This document shows, in pieces, positions 48,595-60,526 of a stretch of 64,000 nt of DNA (within the stretch, counting starts at the first letter, position 1; every line of letters begins with the position of its first letter). This DNA is from Protopterus annectens (Eukaryota > Chordata > Ceratodontiformes > Protopteridae). The notes beneath the pieces are model-generated. The model did no database searches. It saw nothing but the letters and a program-made list of their open reading frames with translations, and had not been told where the DNA came from. The stretch covers positions 224,570,274 to 224,634,273 of the forward strand of contig NC_056740.1 of NCBI RefSeq assembly GCF_019279795.1, in the 5' to 3' direction. The translations under genes were made by a program, and so were the position numbers.

Positions 48595-48596
<2 letters not shown>
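46843..48596. other. No recognised gene; possibly non-autonomous element
   Basis: About 1.75 kb of less AT-rich sequence than its surroundings, with only short open frames (47807-48052, 48200-48406, 48282-48539) and no known domain. It may be a degraded DNA transposon together with 46.1-46.8 kb. Confidence 0.35.
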
Positions 48597-48598
<2 letters not shown>

Positions 48599-48680
<82 letters not shown>

Positions 48681-48690
48681 CTCTCTCTCC
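48599..48690. repeat. (CA)n then (CT)n microsatellite
   Basis: CA to 48677, CT to about 48690. Confidence 0.97.
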
Positions 48691-48732
48691 CTCTAATTGG
48701 CCTAAACCAGGGTCTATGCCTACCACAAAGTA

Positions 48733-48814
<82 letters not shown>
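48733..48814. repeat. (CA)n microsatellite
   Basis: Uninterrupted CA run of about 82 bp. Confidence 0.97.
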
Positions 48815-48816
<2 letters not shown>

Positions 48817-49296
48817 CTGAACACTGTTTTGCAGTTAAACTACTGCATTATATCACCTGCAGTTCTCCTGCTATAGTTGAAACCCTTATCCCTGTTCACC
48901 TAACCACAGACAGCATGGATTTTTTGACAGTTTCACCCATTAACTCAACCCCCTACACCAACAAGCATAATGTATTTTAGCAAGCATCATATAAAGTCAG
49001 CATTTGAAATACACAAAATATACACAACACCAGTTCCCAGACACTTGCCTCTCTTGATTTCTTGTATCTGCTTACTTTAGTGATTCCTCACTTTGCAGGA
49101 AACTTCTGGAGCGTGATGTACATACTAATGGCCATGGCTATTTTTATCATACAATTTCAATGCCTTTAGTAAGCTCATTATGTTAATGAGCCCATATCCA
49201 GCAAGTGTTCCTGAATCGCACTTTTATCTCCTCATGAACTTCAGCTAGATGAGTACCTGCAAAATGTGTGGGTGTGTCGATGACCCCAGCAAGGAC
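48815..49296. other. No recognised feature
   Basis: No supported gene or repeat. Confidence 0.4.
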
Positions 49297-49798
49297 ATGA
49301 GGAAAACTGTTTTCATTTTATGTCCTGTAGAGATGCTACTGGCAAACTCATAATATGCAACAGTTGACACCCTAGCACCATCCTGCTAAGCCATATACAT
49401 TCATGCTATGCAATGATGGCACTTTGGCTGGTCAACAGCAGCAACGTGTGCATATTGTTGATGTGAAGTTGTTAAATCTCGCTGTTTATTCTCACTGATG
49501 GGTTTGGAGCCGATCGTCGGCTCCGACACGGCCTATAGCAAACTCAAGATTTGCCAGTAGCTTGAGACCAAGCCCCTTATCCCACAACGCACTGCTGGAA
49601 TTACCTCAGATCTAGTTTGCCGCGGCAAGAGAGAATGAGGAAAACTGTTTTCATTTTATGTCCTGTAGAGATGCTACTGGCAAACTCATAATATGCAACA
49701 GTTGACACCCTAGCACCATCCTGCTAAGCCATAGACATTCATGCTATGCAATGATGGCACTTTGGCTGGTCAACCGCAGCAACATGTGCATATTGTTG
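49297..49798. repeat. Direct duplication, 164 bp, 338-bp period
   Basis: 49297-49460 and 49635-49798 are near-identical (about three differences), separated by 174 bp. The spacer is more GC-rich and holds a perfect hairpin GGAGCCGA-TCG-TCGGCTCC (49506-49524). This could be a tandem duplication with one incomplete unit, or long direct repeats around an insert. Confidence 0.9.
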
Positions 49799-50381
49799 TT
49801 TTGTGATCTTGCCAAATCTATACAAATTATACATAAACTATCCGTAGAATATTTCAAATCAATATTAATCTACAAAACCATTTGTGTTAGATGACAAGTA
49901 TTAGTGGCAACGCTGTGTACCTAATATTTTTTATAAGATGGCGCAATTTGTTCACCTGTAGATCACATAGCTTATATGAAATTAATGCATTTATGAAAAT
50001 AGTCATAACTGCTTTACCAAAAGGGAATTTATATTTCAGAATGGCTTCACATTACTCACCATGTTTTAATGTCATTTTTACTAATACTCACTGGTTGAAT
50101 ACACCACCTCCAATAAAACAGTATCACACTCTTATTTTTGCATTATTAATTTAAACATGCCAGATTTTTCCTAACGTTTGCAAACACTCCTTAACAATTC
50201 CAGCTCTGCACATCTCTTGCTGATCATTTCACTGACATGCTTACCAAATCATGTTAGCTTGTAGATGCCACCTTGCTGCCTTAGTTTTATGTATGTACCT
50301 TTACCAGGACTTCAAAGATTACACTTTGAAAACAGTGATGAGTATACCCTCTTCAGGAGTAAAGGGAAATCTCCTATAAAT
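49799..50381. other. No recognised feature
   Basis: No supported gene or repeat family. Confidence 0.4.
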
Positions 50382-50880
50382 AGGTTCATAGTTCATTGGT
50401 TCATAGGAGGTTACTGTAATATGTTTACATCGTTTGGGGATTCAATGATTGCACCCAGTTTGCAGTCATCTGCAAACTTGGAAAGCCACAGACCATCTAC
50501 TTTCACTTGGACCTCAGAGAAATAGATTCCAAGCAGCAGAGGAACCAGCACAGATCCTTTTAGTACCCCACTGGTAACTGGTCTACTGGTCGAGGTGGAC
50601 TCCCCAACTTTGATAATGTGCATTCTGTCTGTGAGCCAGGTGGTTACCCATCTAGTGACATATGGGTTAATCCCCAGCTGGGAGAGTTTCTCAATGATCT
50701 CTGAGTGGGGGATTGTGTTAAAAGCCTTGGCTAAATCAAGATAGGTGGTATGTATTGCTTTGCCCTCATCCAGGGCTTTGGTGATATTCTCAAAGAAGTC
50801 CACCAGGTTTATTAAGCAAGAACTACCCCTGATGAAACTAAACTGGGTCAGGCCAAGAGTTAATAATGGTACCACATCAT
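50382..50880 (-). mobile_element. CR1-like LINE, RT fragment joined to its 3' tail
   Basis: A tail of the GGTTCATA type (50382-50408) sits directly against RT sequence: LWLSKFADDCKLGAII, SGVLKGSVLVPLLLGIYF, and TTYLDLAKAFNTIPHSEI with TQFSFIRGSSCLINLVDFF (50411-50875). The usual RT C-terminus and 3' UTR are absent, so this copy has an internal deletion. The frame is open for about 154 codons. Confidence 0.8.
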
Positions 50881-51048
50881 TATTAATTTTATTTAAAGTA
50901 TATAAGGGTTATATTATTATGACAGCTACTAAGTAGGGCAGGACCAGCTCGAATGTCACACTAATGGGGGAAGATATGTACATTTAACATGTACACCAGT
51001 ACACTGTGTTTTACAGCACTATAAACCACTCCCTTGCCTGATAAAAAG

Positions 51049-51112
<64 letters not shown>
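51049..51112. repeat. (TA)n microsatellite
   Basis: TA run of about 60 bp with one CATA interruption. Confidence 0.97.
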
Positions 51113-51117
<5 letters not shown>

Positions 51118-51356
51118 AAAGCTTGTGAGGAAGCTATTATTCTGTTACTTTTGTTGTACTTGGATTGCTTGTCTGTGTACTTAATAAAGGATTTTCGACT
51201 TGAAACAGACTGTCTACTCTGCTTAGATTACTTTTGAATACTTAGTAATTCTGTATAACATTTCAAATTATATATTTTTTATTATTTTTTTGACTTATGA
51301 TGAGTTTAAGTTCGCTACTTTTGCTACCATTATCTGATCTGATTAATATATAGTGA

Positions 51357-51361
<5 letters not shown>

Positions 51362-51424
<63 letters not shown>
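51362..51424. repeat. (TA)n microsatellite
   Basis: Uninterrupted TA run of about 63 bp within a broken CR1 region. Confidence 0.97.
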
Positions 51425-51426
<2 letters not shown>

Positions 51427-51454
51427 ATTGAAAATCTTCCACACAAAGAAGCTT

Positions 51455-52508
51455 TCTACACTGTTTTGATTTAATGAAGATTGATACACCTCCACTTTTG
51501 TTTTTTTTTTCAGACTCATTTTGAGGTCTAAATGTGTGAAAGGCATTGTAGCCTTGTACGGCCGGGATGCTCTCTGTAGCCCTGAACCAAGTGTCAGTGA
51601 CTGCACATATGTCAGCATGTTCCAGGGTGAGGAATTCTTACAATGGCTCCAGTTTACCTTTTAGGCTGCCAGCATTAAGCAGCATGACCTTGAGTTTGTC
51701 TGTAGTGGATTTCTTTACATCAAAAGTTTTATTGTTTTGACATTTCCTAAAAAAGCCACTATGGGACAGGCAAGTATCTTTGCAGTATCCAAAAGCCTTG
51801 AGGAGACAGGTGAAGGCCATCTCTGGCAAAGCAGCATGGTTTGTCGACCATGTCTTCCCAGGCTGTCAGACAGTAGATCTTCCTGGAGTGATACCAGCAG
51901 CTAAGCCAATTATTGAAATTAATCATTTTTAATCTGTATTGAGGCATCATCCTAGGTGAAGGTAGAATGCTGCTTAGGAACAGGGACATACCTGCCTGGA
52001 CACATAATTTGAGAGTTCAGTCATGTCTCTCTTCACAGAGTCCAGAGACATACTTCTCAAGTCATTCACTCCAACATGTCTATGACAGAGTCATAACGGT
52101 AATTGTTACTGAGTGATTTGAGTGTGTGCTTGATTTGATGGATCTTGGCACCTGACAGGCAGCTGACCATGACCTTCTTCTTGTTCAACTTGGTAAGGGG
52201 GACGTGTGTGTCTCACTGTTGAGTCGCTTATGACTAGGACATTAGGTTTTGGGGTGTTTTGCCTTAGGAGCTTTAATTGTTGAGACACTGATATGTGTGT
52301 TATCTGTAGTGGTGGATTCTGTTCATGTACCAGTATGCATAGGTTGTTTGCACTTGGGAGGTTTCTGGGCTTTTGGTAGGCTCTCAGTGAGTACCTCTGC
52401 ATATGTGGGTTTATGTGTTTTAACCTTATCTTGTGTGACTTGAGAGGTGTGTGTGCTGACAACCTGTTTGATGTCTTGTTTAGTCCGTGAGAGGATTGAT
52501 TCTAGTTT
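51455..52508 (-). pseudogene. CR1-like ORF1 (esterase) and start of ORF2
   Basis: The minus strand at 51638-51829 encodes KLKVMLLNAGSLKGKLEPL, homologous to the endonuclease start of the copy at 21.48 kb, with more endonuclease (TDTWFRATESIPAVQGYNAFH-like, frame-broken) down to about 51480. Upstream at 51759-52511 the frames have VLVISDSTVRHT (SGNH block I, Ser of GDS-like) and ARDGLHLSPQGF (block V, D-x-x-H), as in esterase-type ORF1 of CR1. N-terminal sequence KTHKPTYAEVLTESLPK precedes it. Several frames; the 5' end is at the tail of another CR1 at 52508. Confidence 0.65.
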
Positions 52509-53160
52509 CATGGTTCATAGGTTCATATCGGTTCTAGGCTATCATCTACGGAGATTTATAAAGCCTAGCTATAGTTTTGTAACTTGCTTTTCCTTTAGTT
52601 TGGAGAATGCCCATTATTTTATTGCTTTGCCTCTGTCGAGGCAGCACACTGACCCCTGAACCCCTATAGGGATGCGCATCATCATCCCATTCCATTGGTC
52701 AAGATTCCTCTTGGCTGCCACATCATTCTGCCTCACCTCAACCAGGATTTTGTTCCACTGCATAGAGAGTCTTTGTGGTGTGAATCTATCCTCCAGCACG
52801 CCCTATTAATAACCGTGTTCTAGGTTTAAGCTCCGGATCTGTGGCTCTGAGGGATTTTGATTTGAGAGATGTGATCAAAATCTCATCTGACATGCATGCA
52901 TATGTCAGTCATAGCCAGCTAGTCACCCTGAGCTGAACAGTAGCAAATAACTTATAACTGGCTTTCTTCCTTTAGCCAGCATAACAGATTTTGAGACCCT
53001 TTATTGTACTTGTGAGCTGCTTTTGTGGCTCATTCCACATGGGGTGTACTCCCTCGATACATGATTGGTGATGAGTTGTACTCATCATTGGTCTGATGAG
53101 TATGGAGTATCCCTTATAGTTATATCTCTCACATACTGCATTTGTTTGTTTTAGGAGTAT
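52508..53160 (-). mobile_element. CR1-like LINE 3' fragment
   Basis: Starts with a GGTTCATAGGTTCATA tail, then the 3' UTR and a degraded ORF2 C-terminus (RFTPQRLSMQWNKILVEVRQ at 52614-52799, and CTCATCATTGGTCTGATGAG at about 53080-53102). It abuts the ORF1 of the preceding copy, suggesting insertion next to or into it. Confidence 0.75.
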
Positions 53161-53521
53161 ACATGAGGCAATATCTACATTGCCTCAGGATGTCCATGTC
53201 AACTAGGCTGGTTGGAGAAATGTTGGGAAGCTGACTTTCATAGTAGCATGTAATTCTTAAGTACTAATTGGTGAGATGCCAAATTAGATCAGCTATTGAT
53301 CTGAGATTAACAAGGGGACTTATTCTATAACAGATCAGGGATGAAAAGTGGGGCAATGTTGCTCAGTGCTCAGCTGAGTTGCATGGAGTGCAGAAGTGTG
53401 CAGCTGCATTGCCCGCAGAGCAGCGGGGAACCTGGGAGGGTTTCACTGACTGGTATCTAGGGAAAAATAATTTCTAGGTGTTTTCATCTATACAAGGTAC
53501 CACTAACCCCTGTTGTGTTGT
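53161..53521. other. No recognised feature
   Basis: No supported gene or repeat family. Confidence 0.4.
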
Positions 53522-54939
53522 GATCAGCTAGACACAAATGCAAGGCTTATATACAGGTGAAAATAAACAGTTTTAAACTAGTCTGCCAATAGGAAATCAC
53601 ACAATGATCCTTCCTCTAGCAATTCTCTGCTCAGACAAGGTTATATCCACACTCTTCTGCCACAAGGATGCAGGGGAGCCCATCTTAATGTAAGATGCCT
53701 GGCTCCGAGTTCAAGTATATGAAAAACAGGCTAGATTACTCAAGTCTGGATCTAGTCTATGCTAAGTAATATTTCAGTGCAAAACAAGTGCAGATAATAA
53801 GCTGGCACAAACAGTAAAAAACAGTCAAACAAGCACAAATTAATGCAGTAAAACAGTAAAATGCAGATAAAAAATGCAGATCAAACTCAAAATAAACTTA
53901 ATTTCTTGTTCTTAGCTTTGGATGGCTTGGATTTAAGCAGAAACACTCTGGAACTCTGGCAAAGGGTACCAAATGTAGATCAGCTCCAGTTAATTGAGCC
54001 TAAAAATGAGCAAATGTGAGGCTTATATACAAGTGAAATTAAACAGTTTTAAACTATTCCGCCAATAGGAAATCATATGATGATCCTTCCTCCATCAATC
54101 CTCAACTCAGACAAAGCTACATCCACACTCTTCTGCCACAAGGGTACAATGGAGGCCTTCTTAATTTAAGATGGCTGGGTTTGAGTTAAAGTGTATGAAA
54201 AACAGGCTAGATTCAGCAAGTTTGGATCTAGTCTATGCTAACTAAACAATATTTCAGTGCAAAACAAGTGCAGGTAATAAGCAGGCACAAACAGTAAAAA
54301 CAGTCAAAATGGTACAAATTAATGCAGTAAAACAATAAAATACAGATGAAAAATTGCAGATCAAACTCAGAATAAGCTTAATTTCTTGTTCATAGCTTTT
54401 AGATGGCTCGGATTTAAGCAGAAACATTCTGGACATCTGGTAAAGGATGCCAAATGCAGAGCAGCTCCAGTTAATAGAGCACAAAATGTGCAAATGTGAA
54501 GCTTATATACAGGTGAAATTAAACAGTTTTGAACTAGTCTGCCAATATGAAATCACATAATGATCCTTCCTCTAACAATCCTTAGCTCAGATAAGGCTAT
54601 ATCCACACTCTTCTGCCACAAGGGTGCAGGGGAGCCCTTCTTAATGTAAGATGGCTGGATTTGAGTTCAAGTGTGCAAAGAGCAGGCTATATTTAGCAAA
54701 TCTGGATATAGTCTATGCTAACTAAGCAATAGTTCAGTGCAAAACAAGTGCAGATGGTAAGAAGGCACAAACAGTATAAACAGTCAAAAAAGCACAATTT
54801 AATGCAGTAAAACAGTAAAATACATGTGAAAAACGGAAAGGCCGCCAGCCCAGCTAGATAGAATTTTATAGATAATTCTATGTCATTGTAAATATTAATA
54901 TAATCCACAGGCTGTTTTACAAATGTTAAGAAAGCTAAA

Positions 54940-55040
54940 TGTAAGAAAAACTGTTTTATATGTAATGAACTTCAAAAATGTAACCACAGTGCACCCTGCT
55001 GGAAGAAAGCTGATAAAGTAAAGCATTTTATAACTGTTTG
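54940..55040 (+). other. Cys/His-rich frame inside the solo LTR
   Basis: A short plus frame reads CFICNELQKCNHSAPCW, a zinc-knuckle-like run of Cys and His, ending at TGA (55039). It does not match the retroviral CX2CX4HX4C spacing and has no start. It may be chance or a leftover of internal coding sequence. Confidence 0.2.
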
Positions 55041-55819
55041 ATCTCAGGGCTTGGAGATGGGATGTCTGGATGAAGGAATTATTTCTATTGTCTTAGGACA
55101 AGAGTTAATTGCTAGATTTTACATGTATAATGTCTTTTATTGCTGTGGCTTCCTGACCAGGTGCAAGCTTACTAAGAAATGTAAATTTAGAGTTTCTGGT
55201 AGCGTGGGAGCCAGAGAAGTGTCAAGAATGATGTAATATAAAATGAATCAGCAGTGATGTATTATCAATTTAAGAGATCTCAGAAAGAAAGAAAGAAAGA
55301 GCATTTTGCATTTGTCTTCAGAACTAACAACATCACCAGCACTTGCTTGCTGTGTATGTAAGTAGGATCTTAGACTTTAGTATTTCTCTTAGAAATAGAT
55401 AGAAAATAGTAATATTAGACTAGCTGTTTTCTATATTTATGTCAGACTATCCTACAGTATTGTTTTAAAGTTTCTGTGTCTGAACTCTTGACTAGCACTG
55501 TGTTGAGTTGATGAGATTTGTCTTGTGTTTTTATTATTTATTATTAAATATTTTTAAACCTTTCAACTGCGGCTGTTTTGTGTAGAGATAATTTAATGTC
55601 TGGAGTACTTGCACGTATTTAGTGATACTGTACTAAGCTACTCCAATAGCCTTAAAAGTTCTGGTCACACTTACTAATCGGCCTTATAGTAGCTGATAAG
55701 TAGGGGTTCTGGTGGCAGTGGATTACTACCTTATAGCCTTGGCAGAAGGGGCATACCTAGTGAACCTGTGCCAGCCTTCCCCAGGAGTGTTTGTGTGTTT
55801 GTATATAAATCATATCTCA

Positions 55820-55820
<1 letters not shown>

Positions 55821-55871
<51 letters not shown>
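55821..55871. repeat. (TG)n microsatellite
   Basis: TG run of about 50 bp inside the solo LTR. Confidence 0.95.
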
Positions 55872-55872
<1 letters not shown>

Positions 55873-56751
55873 AGTTACTTGGGCAGGGATGCAAAGCATT
55901 GGTTGGACAGAGGGAGGGCTGGGAGAACTTGGCTTGGAATCCTGGCTGAGGACTCCATTCTATAGCTCTGCCAGTGGGGAGTCTTATTGAGGATCTGGAG
56001 AGAAAGGGACAAACCAGCCCCAGACTGACTGTGATCTTTGTGTGTTCTTAAGGGAAATTGTACTTTACTGTGTGTGTACTTGTTATCCTTCCCAAATGTG
56101 CATGCCCCTCACTGGTGCTAGTGGTGAGGACTGATGCTCCTTGATTACTGGCCAGCACATGGGTGTCACAATACAGATGAAAAAAGTGCAGATTCAACTC
56201 AAAATGAACTTAATTTCTTGTTCTTAGATTTGGATGGCTGGGACTCAAGTGGAAACAAACTGGACATCTGGCAAAGGATGCCAGACACAGAGCAGCTCCA
56301 GTTAATTCAGCCAAAAAACACTCAAACACGAGGCTTACATACAAGTGAAATTATAAAGTTTTAAACTTTTATACCAATAAGATATCACACAATGATCCTT
56401 CCTCCATCAATATCCAGCTCACACAAGGCTATATCCATACTCTTCTGGCTGGATTTGAGTTCAAGTGTATGAAATACAGGCTAGATTCAGCAAGTCTGAA
56501 TCTAGTCTATGCTAATTAAACAATACTTCTGTGCAAAACAAGTGCAGATAATAAGTAAGCACAAACAGTAAAACTGTCAAAAGGGTACAAATTAATGCAG
56601 CAAAAAAGTAAAATACAAATGTAAAAGTGTAGATCAAGCTCATATTAAGCTTAATTTCTTGTTCTTAGCTTTGGATGGCTTGAATTCAAACAGAAACACT
56701 CTGGACCTCTGGTACAGGATACCAAATGCAGAGCAGCTCCTGTTAATTAAG

Positions 56752-57060
56752 CTTAAACCAGAATAAAGACACTTAGAATAACAGGCACAATAAATATTCA
56801 ACCAACAATTCCATGTTCTGAAGGGCGGAGACTACTGTCTCCTCCCACAAGATTGTAGACCACAGACCTTCTTAATGTAAAATAATTGACCTAAAGCCAA
56901 AGTGCTTAAACCAGAACTAAGACACTTTTAGAATAACAGACACAATAAGCCTTCAACCAGCATTTCCCAACTTAGGAGATGTAAGTTACCTCTCCTGCCA
57001 CAAGAGTATAGACATCAAACCTTCCTTATGTCAGATAACTAGTTTGAAGCCCAAATGCTT
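56752..57060. repeat. Tandem repeat, 2 units of 153 bp
   Basis: CTTAAACCAGAAT/CTAAGACAC starts at 56752 and 56905, and a third start appears at 57058. Each unit contains a CTCCTGCCACAAG-like phrase also found in the 480-bp units, so the two arrays are probably related. Confidence 0.8.
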
Positions 57061-58683
57061 AAATCAAAATTAAGAGGTGTATAATAATAGTTACAATTTA
57101 ATCATGCTACTAACAAGCAAGTAATAAATGCAGTAGAATAAATGGAACCAAACACTTTAATGAATAGGCAGCAAAAAGCAAAATAAAGTAATAAAGTAGG
57201 AAGAATCACAGATATAGTAAAAGCAGCTGAATAAAGTACATTTTTTAGAATTGGGATGGAAGGAAACAGAAGATAATTCAAGTTTAAGAGAGGAAGGAGG
57301 TGGGCCTTCCCAACTGAACTCTCAGTACTCAGTAGAATGAGCTGATGCGATGGGACTGGGAGGAGTGACTAAAATCAGCTTAATAGTAAGGGCAGGCAAC
57401 TCAAAAATCACCAAGTTTTAGAGTACAACAAAAGCTGGCTGAGTCAGTGGGAAAATCAAATGCAGACAGAGATCAGCAATAGTCAGGCAGAGAACAGCAA
57501 GCAAGTCAAATAAGCACTCCAGCTTAATAAAGATGCCTCCAAAATTTCTAGTTAAAGAGAAATGCTGTTTCTCAGCTCCTCCCACTAATTAGCTGGATGT
57601 TATTCTCTATGTGCAAAGGAATCCTTTTCTAACTTCTTTAAATGATCCTAGCCAAGACCTCTTAAAACTCCAACAGAACAAAAAACTTAAAACAAAAGAA
57701 ATACAACATCACTAAAAGATAACAAAAGACAAGTATACTCTTACAGGGTACACAGGAACTCTGCTTTTCTGATGACTATACAATTCCAAGAAGCAATGAA
57801 TTAAGTGATTAAAGTTAGATACAATTGCTTCTCCAAAGAAATTCCTTAGGGGTAAATGGTCCTTTGATACAATCATTTTTGTACTTAGTGGTTAATGATC
57901 TGAGCAGGACCCTTGTTCTACCATATGTACAACTAAGTGGACAGACATTTTCAATGTGTAAGGAATTTTGGCCAAATGTATGCTTTAGTGAAATATAACC
58001 ATCAGATATGCTAAATAATAAACTGTACTGAAAATTTACCACTGAAAAGAATATTGATCTACTTAAAACATGAGATGAACTATAAGAAAATTGTTTTTTT
58101 GTCAGGAAATTTAAATTTAATTTACAAACGAGAGCTTATTTAAAAAAAAAGCTCTGTGGCTTTGTAAAACTGTTTTTTTTTTAGAGATCAACAATTACAT
58201 TTCAAAAATGCAAGAAGGAAATATAAGGGCAGAAACATAGTGAAGATATGCTATACAAATGCATAAAGTTGTATCTAATGGCAAGTATTGCTAACTATCT
58301 ATTATTTGTTATAACTGAGACCTGGCAAAGTAAAATGTGGGTATGTTAATATTTTAACATACCCATATTTCAGAAATGTAGTTGTTTAAGACTACATTAG
58401 GTGGAAATACCATTATTTTCAAACATGAGTCTTTGACAGCTAGATTAGTGTTAAGCAATACTGATTTATAAATTATTATTGTAGAGCTTATGGACATGAT
58501 AGGGAGATACCTATTAAGAATAATGCATTGTAATCAGTTTAGTACATAGTGAAGCAACTTTGTTGGGTGATTTTTAACTACCCTTATGTTGATTGGTCTA
58601 CTGGACAATATAAATCTGCTATGAAATGGAAACTTTATGATAGTATGCTTATGAAAAAGTATGTCCAGATGATCATGTTTTGG
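57061..58683. other. No recognised gene
   Basis: About 1.6 kb of AT-rich sequence. The open frames 57815-58042 (-) and 58549-58749 (+) lack recognisable domains. A palindrome is listed separately. Confidence 0.4.
58333..58370. repeat. Palindrome, 17-bp arms, 4-nt loop
   Basis: Arms 58333-58349 and 58354-58370, including a perfect GGGTATGTTAA/TTAACATACCC pair and one mismatch further out. Confidence 0.85.
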
Positions 58684-59488
58684 ACCAGAAATTTTTATTT
58701 TTATTTTATTTTACATTTGTTAACCGGGATAGTCCAACTGGATACATGACCATTTTCAGTGGGGGCCCGGGGAGAAAAGCTCCAAAGAAACACATATGCA
58801 AGACATACAGACAATATATTTTACATGTTTCTAGTATATTCAACCAGACAATATAGATGAGCACACATTATTAATTTCTTACAAAGACATATATAATGAT
58901 CAATACATGTACCAAGAATAAAGTATAGACTCTAGATATCCTATCTAGAGTCACATCATGCATCTGAATATGGTATTGATAAGACTAAACAGTCATATCA
59001 GGAGACTGTGTGTTTGAGGAAAGAGTAATAGCAGGAGTGGAGCAGGACTGAAGTTAGTCAGGTGTGGAGCATGGACATAACCATTTATTGCTGAGATGTC
59101 GTTTGAAAGATTTCTTAAATTTGGATAGAGAAGATTCCAGGGTAATGGAAGGAGGCAGGGAGTTCCGAATTTTGGATATGTAAGAAGAGTAGAGGGAGTC
59201 ACCGGCATGGCTATGTGATCTAGTAACTGTTAATAGCAACCTATCTGTGGAGTGGAGTAGCCTAGGACAGGAATACTAGGTTGCTTAAAGCTGGTGTTTC
59301 ATTTGGGTGAGAGAGGAGCTTATAAGTAGTGATAAGTTGATTGTAGATTAATAAATTTGGCAGTTCAAGCCAGTCCAATTGTTTTAGGTTATGACAGTGG
59401 TGGGTTCTAAAAGATGAGTTATTAGCAAATTTGGCTATTTGATTATAGCAGGCTGCCAGTTTGCTGGTTTCTTTTTTGGATAGATTTG

Positions 59489-60526
59489 TTAGGATTGGGA
59501 TGCATAGAGTAATGTTGAGAGCAAATGAGTGCGAGCAATTGTGGTCCTAGCAGTATGGGTCAAGTAGGATTTGTGTTTGTAGAAACTACCTAGCTTTCTG
59601 TGAGTGTTTTTAATAGCTAGATTAATGTGGATATCACACTTTAACTTGTTATCAATGGTGACGCTTAGTAGTTTTGTGTGAGGTTCGGGTGTGATGAGTG
59701 TACCATTTTTAGAGTGAATAAAGAAAGTGTCAGTAAGGATGGTATTTTGTGAGGGGTGAAATAGCAGGATCTTGGTCTTTTTGGGGTTAAGAATGAGGTC
59801 ATTATCAGTAAGCCAGTTTTCAACTGAGTGGAAGTTATCCTGGGTTTTATTGTGTAGTTCTTGCAGGGTAGAGGCACTGCATATTATAGTGGAATCATCT
59901 GCGTATTGGATAAGGCTAGTGCTATTTGCCACCGAGTAGAGATTGTTTGTGAAAATTGAGAATAGCAAGAGACCTAGTATTGATCCCTGAGGTACCCCAA
60001 GAGTGACTGGTAAAAGTGGAGACAAGTTATTGTTCCACTGTACTGCTTGTTGCCTGTCCTTAAGATAGTTGTCGAACCAGGAGACTGATTGGTTGTCTAA
60101 TCCTAGGTTTTTGAGGTGGCAGATGAGATTGTCATGGCTAACCATATCGAAGGCTTTTGATAGGTCTAAGAAAAGGGCAGAAGTAGGTTTACCATTGTTC
60201 CTGTTATGGTTTATGGTGTCTGTGAATACTAACAGAGCTGTGGTGGTACTATGACCTGGACGGAAACCATGTTGAGATGGAAATATGAGTTCCTGATTTA
60301 TAAGGTGGGACATAAGTTGATGGTGGATGCATTTTTCTAATATTTTAGCCAGTGGAGATAGTATAGCCATTGGTCGGTAGTTAGATATGTCATAGGAAGT
60401 GCCTCTTTTGTGAATAGGTATGATATAGGCAGCTTTCCAGATCAGGGGTACTGTAGCTTCAGTAATTGGTCTACTGATTAGTATAGAAACTGGTACAGCT
60501 ATTTCTGCTGCTGCCAGTTTTAGAAA
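59489..60526 (-). pseudogene. L2-like ORF: reverse transcriptase
   Basis: Open frame of about 345 codons, extending upstream of the first ATG (60370) to a stop near 60527. Motifs: KRGTSYDISNYRPMAIL, SQHGFRPGHSTTTALL, SALFLDLSKAFDMVSH (first catalytic Asp), GVPQGSILGLLLFSIF, QYADDSTIICSA (catalytic DD) and NPKKTKILLF. The RT core looks intact, but the C-terminal region continues in other frames (58993-59239), and the endonuclease is separated by stops. Confidence 0.88.

Larger units (their letters stand above)
54825..56170. mobile_element. Solo LTR, 1,346 bp
   Basis: Starts TGTGAAAAACGG and ends GGTGTCACA, so the termini are TGTGA/TCACA inverted repeats with TG...CA ends. It is flanked by ATACA duplicates at 54820-54824 and 56171-56175. 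It interrupts the third 480-bp unit cleanly, and removing it restores unit spacing. No homology by eye to the 759-bp LTRs of the provirus. Interior: a TG array and T/A-rich sequence near 55530-55560; no gene. Orientation and family are unknown. Confidence 0.85.
53524..56745. repeat. Tandem array, four units of about 480 bp
   Basis: Landmarks recur in order: GGCTTATATAC-type (53544, 54020, 54500, 56332), CAATGATCCTTCCTC, AAAACAAGTGCAGATAATAAGC and CAGCTCCAGTTAAT (53981, 54462, 56291, 56733). Spacing is 476 and 480 bp, then 481 bp after subtracting the 1,351 bp added by the LTR insertion and its target duplication. Units differ by several percent. No coding sequence; a satellite-like repeat. 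Confidence 0.9.

Noticed and set aside
55051-55236. 61-codon frame in the solo LTR
   Set aside because: No domain and no relation to retroviral internal genes.
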